A DNA stretch of 64,000 nt from Arion vulgaris (GCA_020796225.1 CM036759.1:3223782-3287781); one strand, 5' to 3'; shown: positions 11,846-24,244, numbered from the stretch's first letter. The notes: a model not told the origin generated them from the letters alone. Numbers and translations are program-made.

Positions 11846-12190
11846 TCTTTATACAACACACAGAGAGAGAGAGAGAGAGAATAGTTGTGATATCTTTATA
11901 CAACACAGAGTGAGAGAGAGAGAGAATAGTTGTGATATCTTTATACAACAGAGAAGAGAGAGAAGAGAGAGGAGAGAGAAAGTAGATGTATCATCTATTA
12001 GACATTCATTTCGTCGTGTTATTTGAACAACCTTCCTCAAATATATTATGACCAAATTGATGGGAGACTTGTGCTGAATATGCTGGACTTGGACCGTAAT
12101 CCTCTAACAGTGAGCAGAACATTGTTGCAGACAAGTTGTCACAGTGAGCAGAACATTGTTGCAGACACGTTGTCACAGTGAGCAGAACAT
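11846..12190. repeat. Two short tandem arrays
   Basis: At 11846-11985, a unit of TCTTTATACAACACAGAGAG plus (GA)n and ATAGTTGTGATA occurs about three times. At 12095-12190, a 34-bp unit with CAGTGAGCAGAACATTGTTG occurs three times. Confidence 0.85.
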
Positions 12191-12292
12191 TGCTGGACAA
12201 GTTGGATAGGATACCAAATTTGGCTTATACTCAGTTGCACACGAGACACTGCATGTGAGGCAATGCACTAGATCCTTGGCTGGCCAACAATG

Positions 12293-12905
12293 CCCATTAG
12301 ACACATAGAAGCACATGTAAAAGTTTATCCTAGAACATGCCCATTAGACACACAGAAGCACAGGTAAAAACTTATCTTAGAACATGCCCATTAGACACAC
12401 AGAAGCACAGGTAAAAGCTTATCTTAGAACATGCCCATTAGACACACAGAAGCACATGTAAAAGCTTTTCTTAGAACATGCCCATTAGACACACAGAAGC
12501 ACAGGTAAAAGCTTTTCTTAGAACATGCCCATTAGACACATAGAAGCACAGGTAAAAGCTTATCCTAGAACATGCCCATTAGACACATAGCTAGAAGCAC
12601 ATGTAAAAGCTTATCTTAGAACATGCCCATTAGACACATAGCTAGAAGCACAGGTAAAAGCTTATCTTAGAACATGCCCATTAGACACACAAAAAGCACA
12701 TGTAAAAGCTTATCTTAGAACATGCCCATTAGACACATAGAAGCACAGGTAAAAGCTTATCTTAGAACATGCCCATTAGACACACAGAAGCACAGGTAAA
12801 AGCTTATCCTAGAACATGCCCATTAGACACATAGAAGCACATGTAAAAGCTTATCTTAGAACATGCCTATTAGACACACAGAAGCACAGGTAAAAGCTTT
12901 TCTTA
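12293..12905. repeat. Minisatellite, 47-bp unit, 13 copies
   Basis: The unit is AGAACATGCCCATTAGACAC, ACAGAAGCACAGGTAAAAGC, TTATCTT. Variants carry a four-base insertion (CATAGCTAGAAG) or TTTTCTT. The last copy stops about 30 bp before an hAT-like terminus. Confidence 0.95.
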
Positions 12906-12931
12906 GATACAATTCAAATAATCCTTTACAG

Positions 12932-13619
12932 CAGTGGTTCTCAAAGGGTGTACTAAGGCACAGTCAACTCTAGATAACTAGGCCAGACAACTGACCGAGG
13001 AATCCCTGACCTAAATCAGAGAAGAGGGCTGGAAATTATAGATGTTTGATAGAGCACCGCACTCTTTTTTGCAATTTTACTCAATTCTGTGAGTCTATGG
13101 TTATTTATTGGTGAAAAATATTCATAATATTGATATTCCTTATTGTTAAACTTAACTTGTTGGATAATATAACTTCGATTTAGCATGTTGTGTTGATTTA
13201 AAATGAATTCGTCTATATACACCAATACTGGAATGCGAGGTCACTTGGCGTAGTTGTGGTCTGATTTTCCATAATTCTTACCTGAGTCCGAAAGCCCATA
13301 AGTTTATAGTTGGTTCTGGCTAAGGTGTACCAGTGTGCCCCGGTGACATTCCTAGGTGAGCCCTAGGAATTCCAGATCAGGGGTTGGCAACGCGGTACCA
13401 GCGGGCACCAGGATAAAAAAATCGGCAAGACACATCAGGCCCATGCTTCTCATATGCAAAAATTAAATGATAAATAAAAATACGTAGCATTTTGGAATTA
13501 TTTCCGTATTTCTTTGCTTCTTGCATCTTATTGATTCAGTTTTGTGTGTGTATAGTGTGTCTACGATATTGTCTAGCACTTCAAGTGTGTCACCATTTCA
13601 GCAAGTTTGAGAACCATTG
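12932..13619. mobile_element. Nonautonomous hAT-like element (Charlie-type ends)
   Basis: The left end is CAGTGGTTCTCAAAG. The right end reads TTTGAGAACCATTG, its reverse complement with small differences. The flanking octamers CTTTACAG (12924-12931) and TTTTAGAG (13620-13627) agree at 6 of 8 positions, as expected for an aged 8-bp hAT target duplication. No transposase is recognised in the 688 bp. Inside, TTCCTAGG-TGAGC-CCTAGGAA at about 13350 forms a perfect 8-bp-stem inverted repeat, and CAGGGGTTGGCAAC near 13379 resembles another hAT end without a partner. Confidence 0.65.
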
Positions 13620-13954
13620 TTTTAGAGGATATGATTGAATACATCAGGATTATCATTACACTTGGACGTTGCTGAAGGGAATGCGTTCGTCTTCGCATAT
13701 GCTGAGATTATGGAACTATAGGATGAGCACTGCCATACAGGGAATATCATTATTGACAGTGATGTCTCTGTCAGACGAGGAACCAGATCAACGTGGGCTT
13801 ACTCAGCACAAAGAAATGGGAAGACAATTAATGAGAACTGTAGCGCATTCAAAACGAATAACATCGATCACGACTATGGAGATGACCGCTCCCTCCAGGG
13901 CACTCTCGTAGGTAGCTTACGAATAGGTCACACATACCATTATCATATCAGACT

Positions 13955-14515
13955 CTATGTGTTTTAAGGGATTGAACCTGGAAGTTTTCGTGTGGAGTGG
14001 GTGGACATCTCAAGATCCTGACTTGGCTGTATCAGACTCTATGTGTTAGATTGAACCAAATTCGTGTGGAGGGTGGACATCTCAAGATCCTGACTGGCTG
14101 TATCAGACTATGTGTTTTAAGGGATTGAACCTGGAAGTTTTCGTGTGGAGTGGGTGGACATCTCAAGATCCTGACTTGGCTGTATCAGACTCTATGTGTT
14201 TTAAGGGATTGAACCTGGAAGTTTTCGTGTGAGTGGTGGACATCTCAAGATCCTGACTTGGCTGTATCAGACTCTATGTGTTTTAAGGGATTGAACCTGG
14301 AAGTTTTCGTGTGGAGTGGGTGGACATCTCAAGATCCTGACTTGGCTGTATCAGACTCTATGTGTTTTAAGGGATTGAACCTGGAAGTTTTCGTGTGGAG
14401 TGGGTGGACATCTCAAGATCCTGACTTGGCTGTATCAGACTCTATGTGTTTTAAGGGATTGAACCTGGAAGTTTTCGTGTGGAGTGGGTGGACATCTCAA
14501 GATCCTGACTTGGCT
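13955..14515. repeat. Minisatellite, 84-bp unit, about 6.7 copies, inside RNase H coding
   Basis: The unit includes ATCAGACTCTATGTGTTTTA, GGGATTGAACCTGGAAG, TTTTCGTGTGGAGTGGGTGG and ATCCTGACTTGGCTGT. It begins within the SDSM segment of RNase H and ends just before the GHAGV segment. The last copies are in frame (28 residues each). The second copy has several deletions. Confidence 0.95.
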
Positions 14516-14636
14516 GTACTAACCTGGACATGCTGGAGTGTGAGACAAAGAACGTGCTGACCGTCTTGCAAAATAATACCCGTACTCAAACTAGCAGATG
14601 TATGTACAGTGTTGATGTCTTCAATGTGGTACACAC

Positions 14637-14975
14637 TCAGTTATGGGATATGGGCGAGTCTCAGACACAGGAACGATTGAGAGAATGAAGAGTTCAGTTA
14701 TGGGATATGGGCGAGTCTCAGACACAGGAACGATTGAGAGAATGAAGAGTTCAGTTATGGGATATGGGCGAGTCTCAGAAACAGGAACGATTGAGAGAAT
14801 GAAGAGTATGGGATATGGGCGAGTCTCAGACACAGGAACGATTGTGAGAATAAAGAGTTCAGTTATGGGATATGGGCGAGTCTCAGACACAGGAACGATT
14901 GCGAGAATGAAGAGTTAAGTTATGGGATATGGGCGAGTCTCAGACACAGGAACGATTACGAGAATGAAGAATTAA
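14637..14975. repeat. Minisatellite, 57-bp unit, 6 copies, inside a LINE ORF
   Basis: The unit is TTATGGGATATGGGCGAGTC, TCAGACACAGGAACGATTGA, GAGAATGAAGAGTTCAG. It encodes LWDMGESQTQERLRE in the LINE frame. This is the same position in the C-terminal extension as the 56-bp array of copy 1. Confidence 0.95.
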
Positions 14976-15110
14976 CACTGGAAATGCCAGACAGTATCTT
15001 CTTCGTGGTAGAGAGACGATATAATAATCAACTTATTGTTACGATGAGCAGGTGGACTTTGGGATGGCTGCTGCAACAGAAGATGGAGCTTGCATGGGGA
15101 TATCTAATGA

Positions 15111-15554
15111 CGCCGATCGCATAACGTTTAATGATTGGAGTTTTGAGGCTGGCCATTGTTAACTGTTGTCATAGCCCATGACTAGTATTCCTCTAGTATT
15201 CCTATGTCACGAAGATTCGTATACATATGTACTTGTGTGCTCAAGCAATGAAGAGAATGAAATATGGACTTTTAGATAGGGAAACACTATATGCTAAAGT
15301 TAAATGATATATGGAGTGGAGAGCAAGATGTTTGTTAGAAGATACATCAACAAGTAAGTACAACAGGGCATCCATGCCACATTCAAATGTTGATGCCTAT
15401 TATCAACTAAATATGATTGATTTGCTACCAGTATCCATCATATGTTGAAAGATACCATCTGTGCATACACAATTAAAAGATAGTTACTATCAACGACTTA
15501 GAGATTGCGGACAGAAGAAATGACAAGAATTTCTGTTGTAAAAATGTCTATGAT

Positions 15555-15555
<1 letters not shown>
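15111..15555. other. Unique stretch, nothing recognised
   Basis: Follows the LINE end. A frame at 15054-15170 (DFGMAAATEDGACMGISNDA) is the shifted reading of the LINE tail, not a separate gene. Confidence 0.4.
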
Positions 15556-15556
<1 letters not shown>

Positions 15557-15602
<46 letters not shown>

Positions 15603-16515
15603 AATAACAGTTGAACCGTAGCAAATTCAAACGGATGTAACAAGTTGTATGTAGACGACGTAACAAGTTGTATGTAGACGGATGTAACAAGTTGTATGTA
15701 GACGGACGTAACAAGTTGTATGTAGACGGACGTAACAAGTTGTATGTAGACGGATGTAACAAGTTGTATGTAGACGGACGTAACAAGTTGTATGTAGACG
15801 GACGTAACAAGTTGTATGTAGACGGACGTAACAAGTTGTATGTAGACGGACGTAACAAGTTGTATGTAGACGGACGTAACAAGTTGTATGTAGACGGACG
15901 TAACAAGTTTATGTAAAAGGATGTAACAAGTTGTATGTAGACGGACGTAACAAGTTGTATGTAGACGGACGTAACAAGTTGTATGTAGACAGACTAAAAT
16001 GGTTACGTAACAAGTTGTATGTAGACGGACGTAACAAGTATATGTAATTGTATTAGACGGACGTAACAAGTTTATGTAGACGGACGTAACAAGTTGTATG
16101 TAGACGGACGTAACAAGTTGTATGTAGACGGACGTAACAAGTTGTATGTAGACAGTACAAGTTGTATGTAGACGGACGTAACAAGTTGTATGTAGACGGA
16201 CGTAACAAGTTGTATGTAGACGGACGTAACAAGTTGTATGTAGACGGACGTAACAAGTTGTATGTAGACGGACGTAACAAGTTGTATGTAGACGGACGTA
16301 ACAAGTGTATGTAGCGGACAGGAGGGTAACAAGTTGTATGTAGACGGAGAATGAGAGACGGAGTAACAAGTTGTATGTAGACGGACGTAACAAGTTCTAT
16401 GTAGACGGACGTAACAAGTTCTATGTAGACGGACGTAAGAAGTTTAGTTGACATAACATTCTTTGAATATGATTCATGATGACGGCCAGAGAAGAAAGTG
16501 TGAGAGAGAGAGAGA

Positions 16516-16586
<71 letters not shown>
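15557..16586. repeat. 24-bp minisatellite (about 33 copies) bracketed by (GA)n tracts
   Basis: Core array at about 15640-16440: unit GTAACAAGTTGTATGTAGAC plus GGAC, eight codons long, so every frame is open (YVDGRNKL in one). (GA)n tracts sit at 15557-15599 and 16500-16586. Several copies have internal deletions around 16030-16060 and 16150-16160. Confidence 0.95.
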
Positions 16587-16587
<1 letters not shown>

Positions 16588-16849
16588 TTACACAAAAGAA
16601 AACTCAAACCTCTGAGACAGAGATATATATAAATTGTGCGGGTTAGGTTAGGGAAGATTGGAGAGGAAAGAGCAAACAACGAGAGAGGATATGATGTTGA
16701 TACTTGGAAGGTTTGATCAACCAAGTGCTGCAGACGTTAGAGTTTGCCTGAGAGTATACATAAGCTAAAGAGCGGAAACACTTGTCTGTGTTGCCCTGTT
16801 CTCTTTCTCTCTGTGCGTCTGTGTGTGTGTGCACTACATGTGCAAAAAC

Positions 16850-17080
16850 ATCAAAACAGAAAGACAGTAAAACTTCCCACAAATGCAAGTAAAACTTCCC
16901 ACAAATGCAAGTATACCTTGCCCACACTGTACAAGAACATTTCAAGCCCGTATCGGTCTCACTAGTCATCTACGCACACACAGACAAACATAACGCAACT
17001 ACATTCCCTTGGATGAAAATTTGTGTGGTCATCATCACCCGTGATGGACGAGCGTCAACATCATCATCACACTACATGTA
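16850..17080 (+). mobile_element. LINE-E 3' end with C2H2 zinc finger
   Basis: At 16919 a frame reads CPHCTRTFQARIGLTSHLRT followed by HTD: two Cys two apart, twelve residues, then His-x3-His. This C2H2 unit with ARIGL and SHLRTH is the usual last motif of a widespread group of animal LINE ORF2 proteins. It is followed by GGTCATCATCACCCGTGATG and (ATC)n-like sequence, as is common at their 3' ends. A 21-bp segment (AAAACTTCCCACAAATGCAA) is duplicated just upstream at 16868 and 16889. No RT is seen upstream, so the copy is 5' truncated. Confidence 0.7.
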
Positions 17081-17288
17081 TGTAAATGTAAGTGATGTCA
17101 TTAATCCACTGTTGCTTGAACTCTTGTCTGCTCAACGTAGAACAAGGCTAACACAACCCTACATACAGACATACATCAGCCAACTTGTGCATGGTGCTGG
17201 TTACCCCATCCAATAAAAAAACTGAAGCTACAATACTCAACTAACCATATACGCCCATGAAGGCCTATGCCCCAACTGGGATTTGAAA

Positions 17289-20200
17289 AGCAGAAGTAAG
17301 GAAGGACACACATACATACTTATATATAGTCAATCTATTGTTCCTGTCACTGACGCATGCGCGCGTACACACACACAAAGCAGAAGTAAGGAAGGACACA
17401 CATACATACTTATATATAGTCAATCTATCGTTCCTGTCACTGACGCATGCGCGCGTACACACACACAAAGCAGAAGTAAGGAAGGACACACATACAGACT
17501 TATATATAGTCAATCTATCGTTCCTGTCACTGACGCATGCGCGCGTACACACACACAAAGCAGAAGTAAGGAAGGACACACATACAGACTTATATATAGT
17601 CAATCTATCGTTCCTGTCACTGACGCATGCGCGCGTACACACACACAAAGCAGAAGTAAGGAAGGACACACATACATACTTATATATAGTCAATCTATCG
17701 TTCCTGTCACTGACGCATGCGCGCACACACACACAAAGCAGAAGTAAGGAAGGACACACATACATACTTATATATAGTCAATCTATCGTTCCTGTCACTG
17801 ACGCATGCGCGCACACACACACACAGCAGAAGTAAGGAAGGACACACATACATACTTATATATAGTCAATCTATCGTTCCTGTCACTGACGCATGCGCGC
17901 GTACACACACACAAAGCAGAAGTAAGGAAGGACACACATACATACTTATATATAGTCAATCTATCGTTCCTGTCACTGACGCATGCGCGCACACACACAC
18001 ACAAAGCAGAAGTAAGGAAGGACACCATACATACTTTATATAGTCAATCTATCGTTCCTGTCACTGACGCATGCGCGCACACACACACACAAAGCAGAAG
18101 TAAGGAAGGACACACATACAGACTTATATATAGTCAATCTATCGTTCCTGTCACTGACGCATGCGCGCGAACACACACACAAAGCAGAAGTAAGGAAGGA
18201 CACACATACATACTTATATATAGTCAATCTATTGTTCCTGTCACTGACGCATGCGCGGCACACACACAAAGCAGAAGTAAGAAGGACACACATACATACT
18301 TATATATAGTCAATCTATCGTTCCTGTCACTGACGCATGCGCGCACACACACACACAAAGCAGAAGTAAGGAAGGACACACATACATACTTATATATAGT
18401 CAATCTATCGTTCCTGTCACTGACGCATGCGCGCCACACACACCAAAGCAGAAGTAAGGAAGGACACACATACATACTTATATATAGTCAATCTATTGTT
18501 CCTGTCACTGACGCATGCGCGCGTACACACACACAAAGCAGAAGTAAGGAAGGACACACATACATACTTATATATAGTCAATCTATCGTTCCTGTCACTG
18601 ACGCATGCGCGCACACACACACAAAGCAGTTGTAAGGAAAGACACACATACAGACTTATATATAGTCAATCTATCGTTCCTGTCACTGACGCATGCGCGC
18701 GTACACACACACAAAGCAGAAGTAAGGAAGGACACACATACATACTTATATATAGTCAATCTATTGTTCCTGTCACTGACGCATGCGCGCGCACACACAC
18801 ACAAAGCAGTTGTAAGGAAGGACACACATACATACTTATATATAGTCAATCTATCGTTCCTGTCACTGACGCATGCGCGCGTACACACACACAAAGCAGA
18901 AGTAAGGAAGGACACACATACATACTTATATATAGTCAATCTATCGTTCCTGTCACTGACGCATGCGCGCACACACACACACAAAGCAGAAGTAAGGAAG
19001 GACACACATACATACTTATATAGTCAATCTATCGTTCCTGTCACTGACGCATGCGCGCGTACACACACACAAAGCAGAAGTAAGGAAGGACACACATACA
19101 TACTATATATAGTCAATCTATCGTTCCTGTCACTGACGCATGCGCGCGTACACACACACAAAGCAGAAGTAAGGAAGGACACACATACATACTTATATAT
19201 AGTCAATCTATCGTTCCTGTCACTGACGCATGCGCCACCACACACAAAGCAGAAGTAAGGAAGGACACACATACATACTTATATATAGTCAATCTATTGT
19301 TCCTGTCACTGACGCATGCGCGCACACCACACACAAAGCAGAAGTAAGGAAGGACACACATACATACTTATATATAGTCAATCTATCGTTCCTGTCACTG
19401 ACGCATGCGCGCACACACACACAAAGCAGAAGTAAGGAAGGACACACATACAGACTTATATATAGTCAATCTATCGTTCCTGTCACTGACGCATGCGCGC
19501 ACACACACACAAAGCAGAAGTAAGGAAGGACACACATACATACTTATATATAGTCAATCTATCGTTCCTGTCACTGACGCATGCGCGCACACACACACAC
19601 AAAGCAGAAGTAAGGAAGGACACACATACAGACTTATATATATTCAATCTATCGTTCCTGTCACTGACGCATGCGCGCGCACACACACACAAAGCAGAAG
19701 TAAGGAAGGACACACATACATACTTATATATAGTCAATCTATTGTTCCTGTCACTGACGCATGCGCGCGCACACACACAAAGCAGAAGTAAGGAAGGACA
19801 CACATACATACTTATATATAGTCAATCTATCGTTCCTGTCACTGACGCATGCGCGCGCACACACACACAAAGCAGAAGTAAGGAAGGACACACATACATA
19901 CTTATATATAGTCAATCTATCGTTCCTGTCACTGACGCATGCGCGCGCACACACACACAAAGCAGAAGTAAGGAAGGACACACATACATACTTATATATA
20001 GTCAATCTATCGTTCCTGTCACTGACGCATGCGCGCGTACACACACACAAAGCAGAAGTAAGGAAGGACACACATACATACTTATATATAGTCAATCTAT
20101 CGTTCCTGTCACTGACGCATCGCGCGCACTACACACACAAAGCAGAAGTAAGGAAGGACACACATACATACTTATATATAGTCAATCTATCGTTCCTGTC

Positions 20201-22380
20201 ACTGACGCATGCGCGCGCACACACACACAAAGCAGAAGTAAGGAAGGACACACATACATACTTATATATAGTCAATCTATCGTTCCTGTCACTGACGCAT
20301 GCGCGCGCACACACACAAAAAGCAGAAGTAAGGAAGGACACACATACATACTTATATATAGTCAATCTATCGTTCCTGTCACTGACGCATGCGCGCACAC
20401 ACACACACAAAGCAGAAGTAAGGAAGGACACACATACATACTTATATATAGTCAATCTATCGTTCCTGTCACTGACGCATGCGCGCGTACACACACACAA
20501 AGCAGAAGTAAGGAAGGACACACATACATACTTATATATAGTCAATCTATTGTTCCTGTCACTGACGCATGCGCGCGCACACACACAAAGCAGAAGTAAG
20601 GAAGGACACACATACATACTTATATATAGTCAATCTATCGTTCCTGTCACTGACGCATGCGCGCGTACACACACACAAAGCAGAAGTAAGGAAGGACACA
20701 CATACAGACTTATATATAGTCAATCTATCGTTCCTGTCACTGACGCATGCGCGCGCACACACACAAAGCAGAAGTAAGGAAGGACACACATACATACTTA
20801 TATATAGTCAATCTATCGTTCCTGTCACTGACGCATGCGCGCGTACACACACACAAAGCAGAAGTAAGGAAGGACACACATACATACTTATATATAGTCA
20901 ATCTATCGTTCCTGTCACTGACGCATGCGCGCGCACACACACAAAGCAGAAGTAAGGAAGGACACACATACATACTTATATATAGTCAATCTATCGTTCC
21001 TGTCACTGACGCATGCGCGCACACACACACAAAGCAGAAGTAAGGAAGGACACACATACATACTTATATATAGTCAATCTATCGTTCCTGTCACTGACGC
21101 ATGCGCGCGCACACACACAAAAAGCAGAAGTAAGGAAGGACACACATACATACTTATATATAGTCAATCTATCGTTCCTGTCACTGACGCATGCGCGCAC
21201 ACACACACAAAGCAGAAGTAAGGAAGGACACACATACATACTTATATATAGTCAATCTATTGTTCCTGTCACTGACGCATGCGCGCGCACACACACACAA
21301 AGCAGAAGTAAGGAAGGACACACATACATACTTATATATAGTCAATCTATTGTTCCTGTCACTGACGCATGCGCGCGTACACACACACAAAGCAGAAGTA
21401 AGGAAGGACACACATACATACTTATATATAGTCAATCTATCGTTCCTGTCACTGACGCATGCGCGCGCACACACACACAAAGCAGAAGTAAGGAAGGACA
21501 CACATACATACTTATATATAGTCAATCTATCGTTCCTGTCACTGACGCATGCGCGCGCACACACACACAAAGCAGAAGTAAGGAAGGACACACATACATA
21601 CTTATATATAGTCAATCTATCGTTCCTGTCACTGACGCATGCGCGCGAACACACACACAAAGCAGAAGTAAGGAAGGACACACATACATACTTATATATA
21701 GTCAATCTATTGTTCCTGTCACTGACGCATGCGCGCGCACACACACACAAAGCAGAAGTAAGGAAGGACACACATACATACTTATATATAGTCAATCTAT
21801 TGTTCCTGTCACTGACGCATGCGCGCGTACACACACACAAAGCAGAAGTAAGGAAGGACACACATACAGACTTATATATAGTCAATCTATCGTTCCTGTC
21901 ACTGACGCATGCGCGCGCACACACACACAAAGCAGAAGTAAGGAAGGACACACATACATACTTATATATAGTCAATCTATCGTTCCTGTCACTGACGCAT
22001 GCGCGCGCACACACACACAAAGCAGAAGTAAGGAAGGACACACATACATACTTATATATAGTCAATCTATCGTTCCTGTCACTGACGCATGCGCGCGCAC
22101 ACACACACAAAGCAGAAGTAAGGAAGGACACACATACATACTTATATATAGTCAATCTATCGTTCCTGTCACTGACGCATGCGCGCGTACACACACACAA
22201 AGCAGAAGTAAGGAAGGACACACATACATACTTATATATAGTCAATCTATCGTTCCTGTCACTGACGCATGCGCGCACACACACACACAAAGCAGAAGTA
22301 AGGAAGGACACACATACATACTTATATATAGTCAATCTATCGTTCCTGTCACTGACGCATGCGCGCGCACACACACACAA
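17289..22380. repeat. Minisatellite, 90-bp unit, about 57 copies
   Basis: The unit is AGCAGAAGTAAGGAAGGACA, CACATACATACTTATATATA, GTCAATCTATCGTTCCTGTC, ACTGACGCATGCGCGCGCAC and ACACACACAA. Its length varies by a few bases in the CG/CA run, and there are single-site variants (CATACAGAC, TATTGTT, GCGTACAC, GCGAACAC). Copies are very homogeneous, especially from 19400 to 22380, so the array is young or homogenised. Each unit carries an alternating purine-pyrimidine tract (GCATGCGCGCGCACACACAC). Long frames on both strands, up to 482 codons, come from the in-frame period. Confidence 0.98.
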
Positions 22381-23035
22381 AAAGGCAGCACGCGACAACA
22401 TAAACACTTGAAAATGAATGAAATCACACAAATAAACAAACCAGAAACAGAAATAAAATAACCAAGACGTTGAGATGTTTTGTTGAAGAGAGGGAAATAA
22501 TGGTGGCAGACTAGAGGAAGAAAACGGAGCAATTCCAGACTGATAAGATTACTAGAAGAAATATGTTCAGAAAGAAGAAATGGGACGTGGATGGTGGCGT
22601 GGGAGGGGGTGAAGATTGTATTTGAAAGCAGACTTGAATGCATCGTGAGCTTGCTAGCAGCTGATGTCAGCATATTAGGCACCGCACACACACAAACACA
22701 CATACGTGGCTGCTCAGTCAAGACGGTATTACCATCCTCAGACACACACACATACGTGGCTGCTCAGTCAAGACGGTATTACCATCCTCAGACACACAAA
22801 TATCAATAGTCTAAGGTTGCCCATCAAACAACTAACGTGTTTCCAAGCAATTGACAATTTATGTTCGTTTCAAACCACGTAATTCAAGTACAGCCGATTT
22901 AGAAGTCATCTAGCTGCTCTACAGTACGTTATTTCCATTATTTGCTCAATATGATTGTCTGCTTTCTATCCTCTCCTTCTCTCCTCTTTCTCTCTCTCTC
23001 TCTCTCAGTCATACTTGTTACCGTTCAAGAAGTAT
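22381..23035. other. Unique stretch with a 50-bp duplication
   Basis: CATACGTGGCTGCTCAGTCA and the following AGACGGTATTACCATCCTCA occur at 22701 and 22751. No gene is seen. A (TC)n run lies near 22984-23006. Confidence 0.6.
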
Positions 23036-23039
23036 ACGT

Positions 23040-23190
23040 TTCTTCGCTTCTGTTGTATCCTGTGCTCGATATAGACCTTGTTGGTCGAAACGTCGCTGTA
23101 TATTGTTTGGGTACATTGTAAAACTAGAGTACTTTGTGTGTGTGTGTTTCGTCATTACTACATAGTTTGACTGCAGTCTTCTCTTATGTG
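23040..23190 (+). mobile_element. Penelope-like element terminal fragment
   Basis: GACCTTGTTGGTCGAAACGT, then CGCTGTATATTGT, GTAAAACTAGAGTACTTTGT, and TAGTTTGACTGCAGTCTTCT. The same ordered blocks appear at 53935-54085 and 62900-63045 (plus) and at 53165-53310 (minus), next to a Penelope GIY-YIG gene in the last case. No coding part remains. Confidence 0.65.
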
Positions 23191-23800
23191 GAGTCATACT
23201 TTTGGTAATCTATCTATAAGTCTTGTACCACATAGTATACAAGTTACGCTCTCCCACAGAAGCACTCCCACACAAAACTAGGCAACCAGTCAGGGACTCA
23301 AACGTGTGTACACACAGTGTGTGTGTGTGTGATCGCCAACTAAATCTATATCGATAGTGCACTTGCATGGAATAAACACAATGCCTATACAAAGAAGGAA
23401 ACTAAACATCAGCAACTGATATTGCGTTCAGAGATGAATTTCATACAAGTCTAACAGATGCCCCATATCCATTGAATGTGTGCTGGAGTGTGAGCCACTA
23501 CTTTCATGTGGCAGCATATTGACATCACTGACATTCATGACATTCTGTAACTGGTGTGTGGTAGTAACTGAATTTGTTCATGTTTATAGCAAAGCATTGT
23601 GAGCAGCTTGAGTTTTGTGTTCAGAGAATGCTGCTGTCAACATGCTTATCAAATATGAGACACGTATGAGAACTGTCAGCCATAGACTGATGTCTGTCTG
23701 TCTAATCACATTTCCATAAGAATAATGACCTAAAAATGGAATCTTATTATCCGATCTTCATACATCATAATCTGTGAGGTTGTAGCCCCGGGGCTTGTCA
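23191..23800. other. Unique stretch, nothing recognised
   Basis: Non-repetitive apart from a GTGTGTGTG run near 23320. There is no open frame with protein-like content. Confidence 0.5.
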
Positions 23801-23806
23801 TATACG

Positions 23807-24012
23807 GTAGAGAGAAGAGAGTACAGAGAAGAGAGTACAGAGAAGAGAGTACAGAGAAGAGAGTACAGAGAAGAGAGTACAGAGAAGAGAGTACAGAGAA
23901 GAGAGTACAGAGAAGAGAGTACAGAGAAGAGAGTACAGAGAAGAGAGTACAGAGAAGAGAGTACAGAGAAGAGAGTACAGAGAAGAGAGTACAGAGAAGA
24001 GAGTACAGAGAA
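23807..24012. repeat. 14-bp purine-rich array, about 14 copies
   Basis: The unit GAGAGTACAGAGAA is perfect through almost all copies. The plus strand is nearly all purine except for TAC once per unit. Confidence 0.97.
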
Positions 24013-24244
24013 GGAAACTGTGCTACATTTCAGTTAGAGATTTCAGTTGATGTCAGTGACCACTATGTGTGTGTATATATATCTATATATCCCGTGGACA
24101 TATCGCAGAGACTATATATATGGTCCAGAGTTCTCTAACTACAACACGACTTGGTCTCAGCTATTACTCTCTCCAGACTGGCAATAAATGTCACCGTGAA
24201 ATGTTACCAGACCAATAAGCTCATTATGACAAGATACTGAAAAG

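Larger units (their letters stand above)
13660..15110 (+). mobile_element. RNase H-type LINE, C-terminal end, copy 2 (broken, with two arrays)
   Basis: Coding pieces in family order, in shifting frames: IIIDSDVSVRRGTRSTWAYS and TINENCSAF (first RNase H strands); SITTMEMTAPSRALS near 13860 (the glutamate helix); THTIIISDSM near 13930 (second Asp); GHAGV, stop, DKERADRLAK at about 14530-14570 (final motif); then the C-terminal extension DVFNVVHTQLWDMGESQTQE; RQYLLRGRET near 14990; and SRWTLGWLLQQKMELAWGYL at 15040-15105. The order equals that of RNase H-bearing LINEs of the I superfamily, which usually end in a segment like SRATLGRLL. Frame changes and stops show it is dead. Two minisatellites expanded inside it, at 13955-14515 and 14637-14975. 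Confidence 0.75.

Noticed and set aside
15668..15916. Secreted or structural repeat protein (YVDGRNKL repeats)
   Set aside because: A 24-bp period leaves all frames open; there is no signal sequence, splice site or flanking coding.
16919..16987. Exon of a C2H2 zinc-finger transcription factor
   Set aside because: A single finger with ARIGL and SHLRTH followed by a LINE-type 3' sequence fits a retrotransposon end much better.
17289..22380. CRISPR array
   Set aside because: Repeats are head to tail without unique spacers, and the genome is eukaryotic.
21013..22461. 482-codon plus-strand frame and its long partners in the 90-bp array
   Set aside because: The period is exactly 30 codons with no stop, so length is automatic. 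Several frames on both strands are equally long, and copies with indels switch frame without any sign of selection.
23807..24012. Telomeric or subtelomeric repeat
   Set aside because: The 14-bp GAGAGTACAGAGAA unit does not resemble TTAGGG or other known telomere repeats, and no telomere-like sequence is seen in the window.
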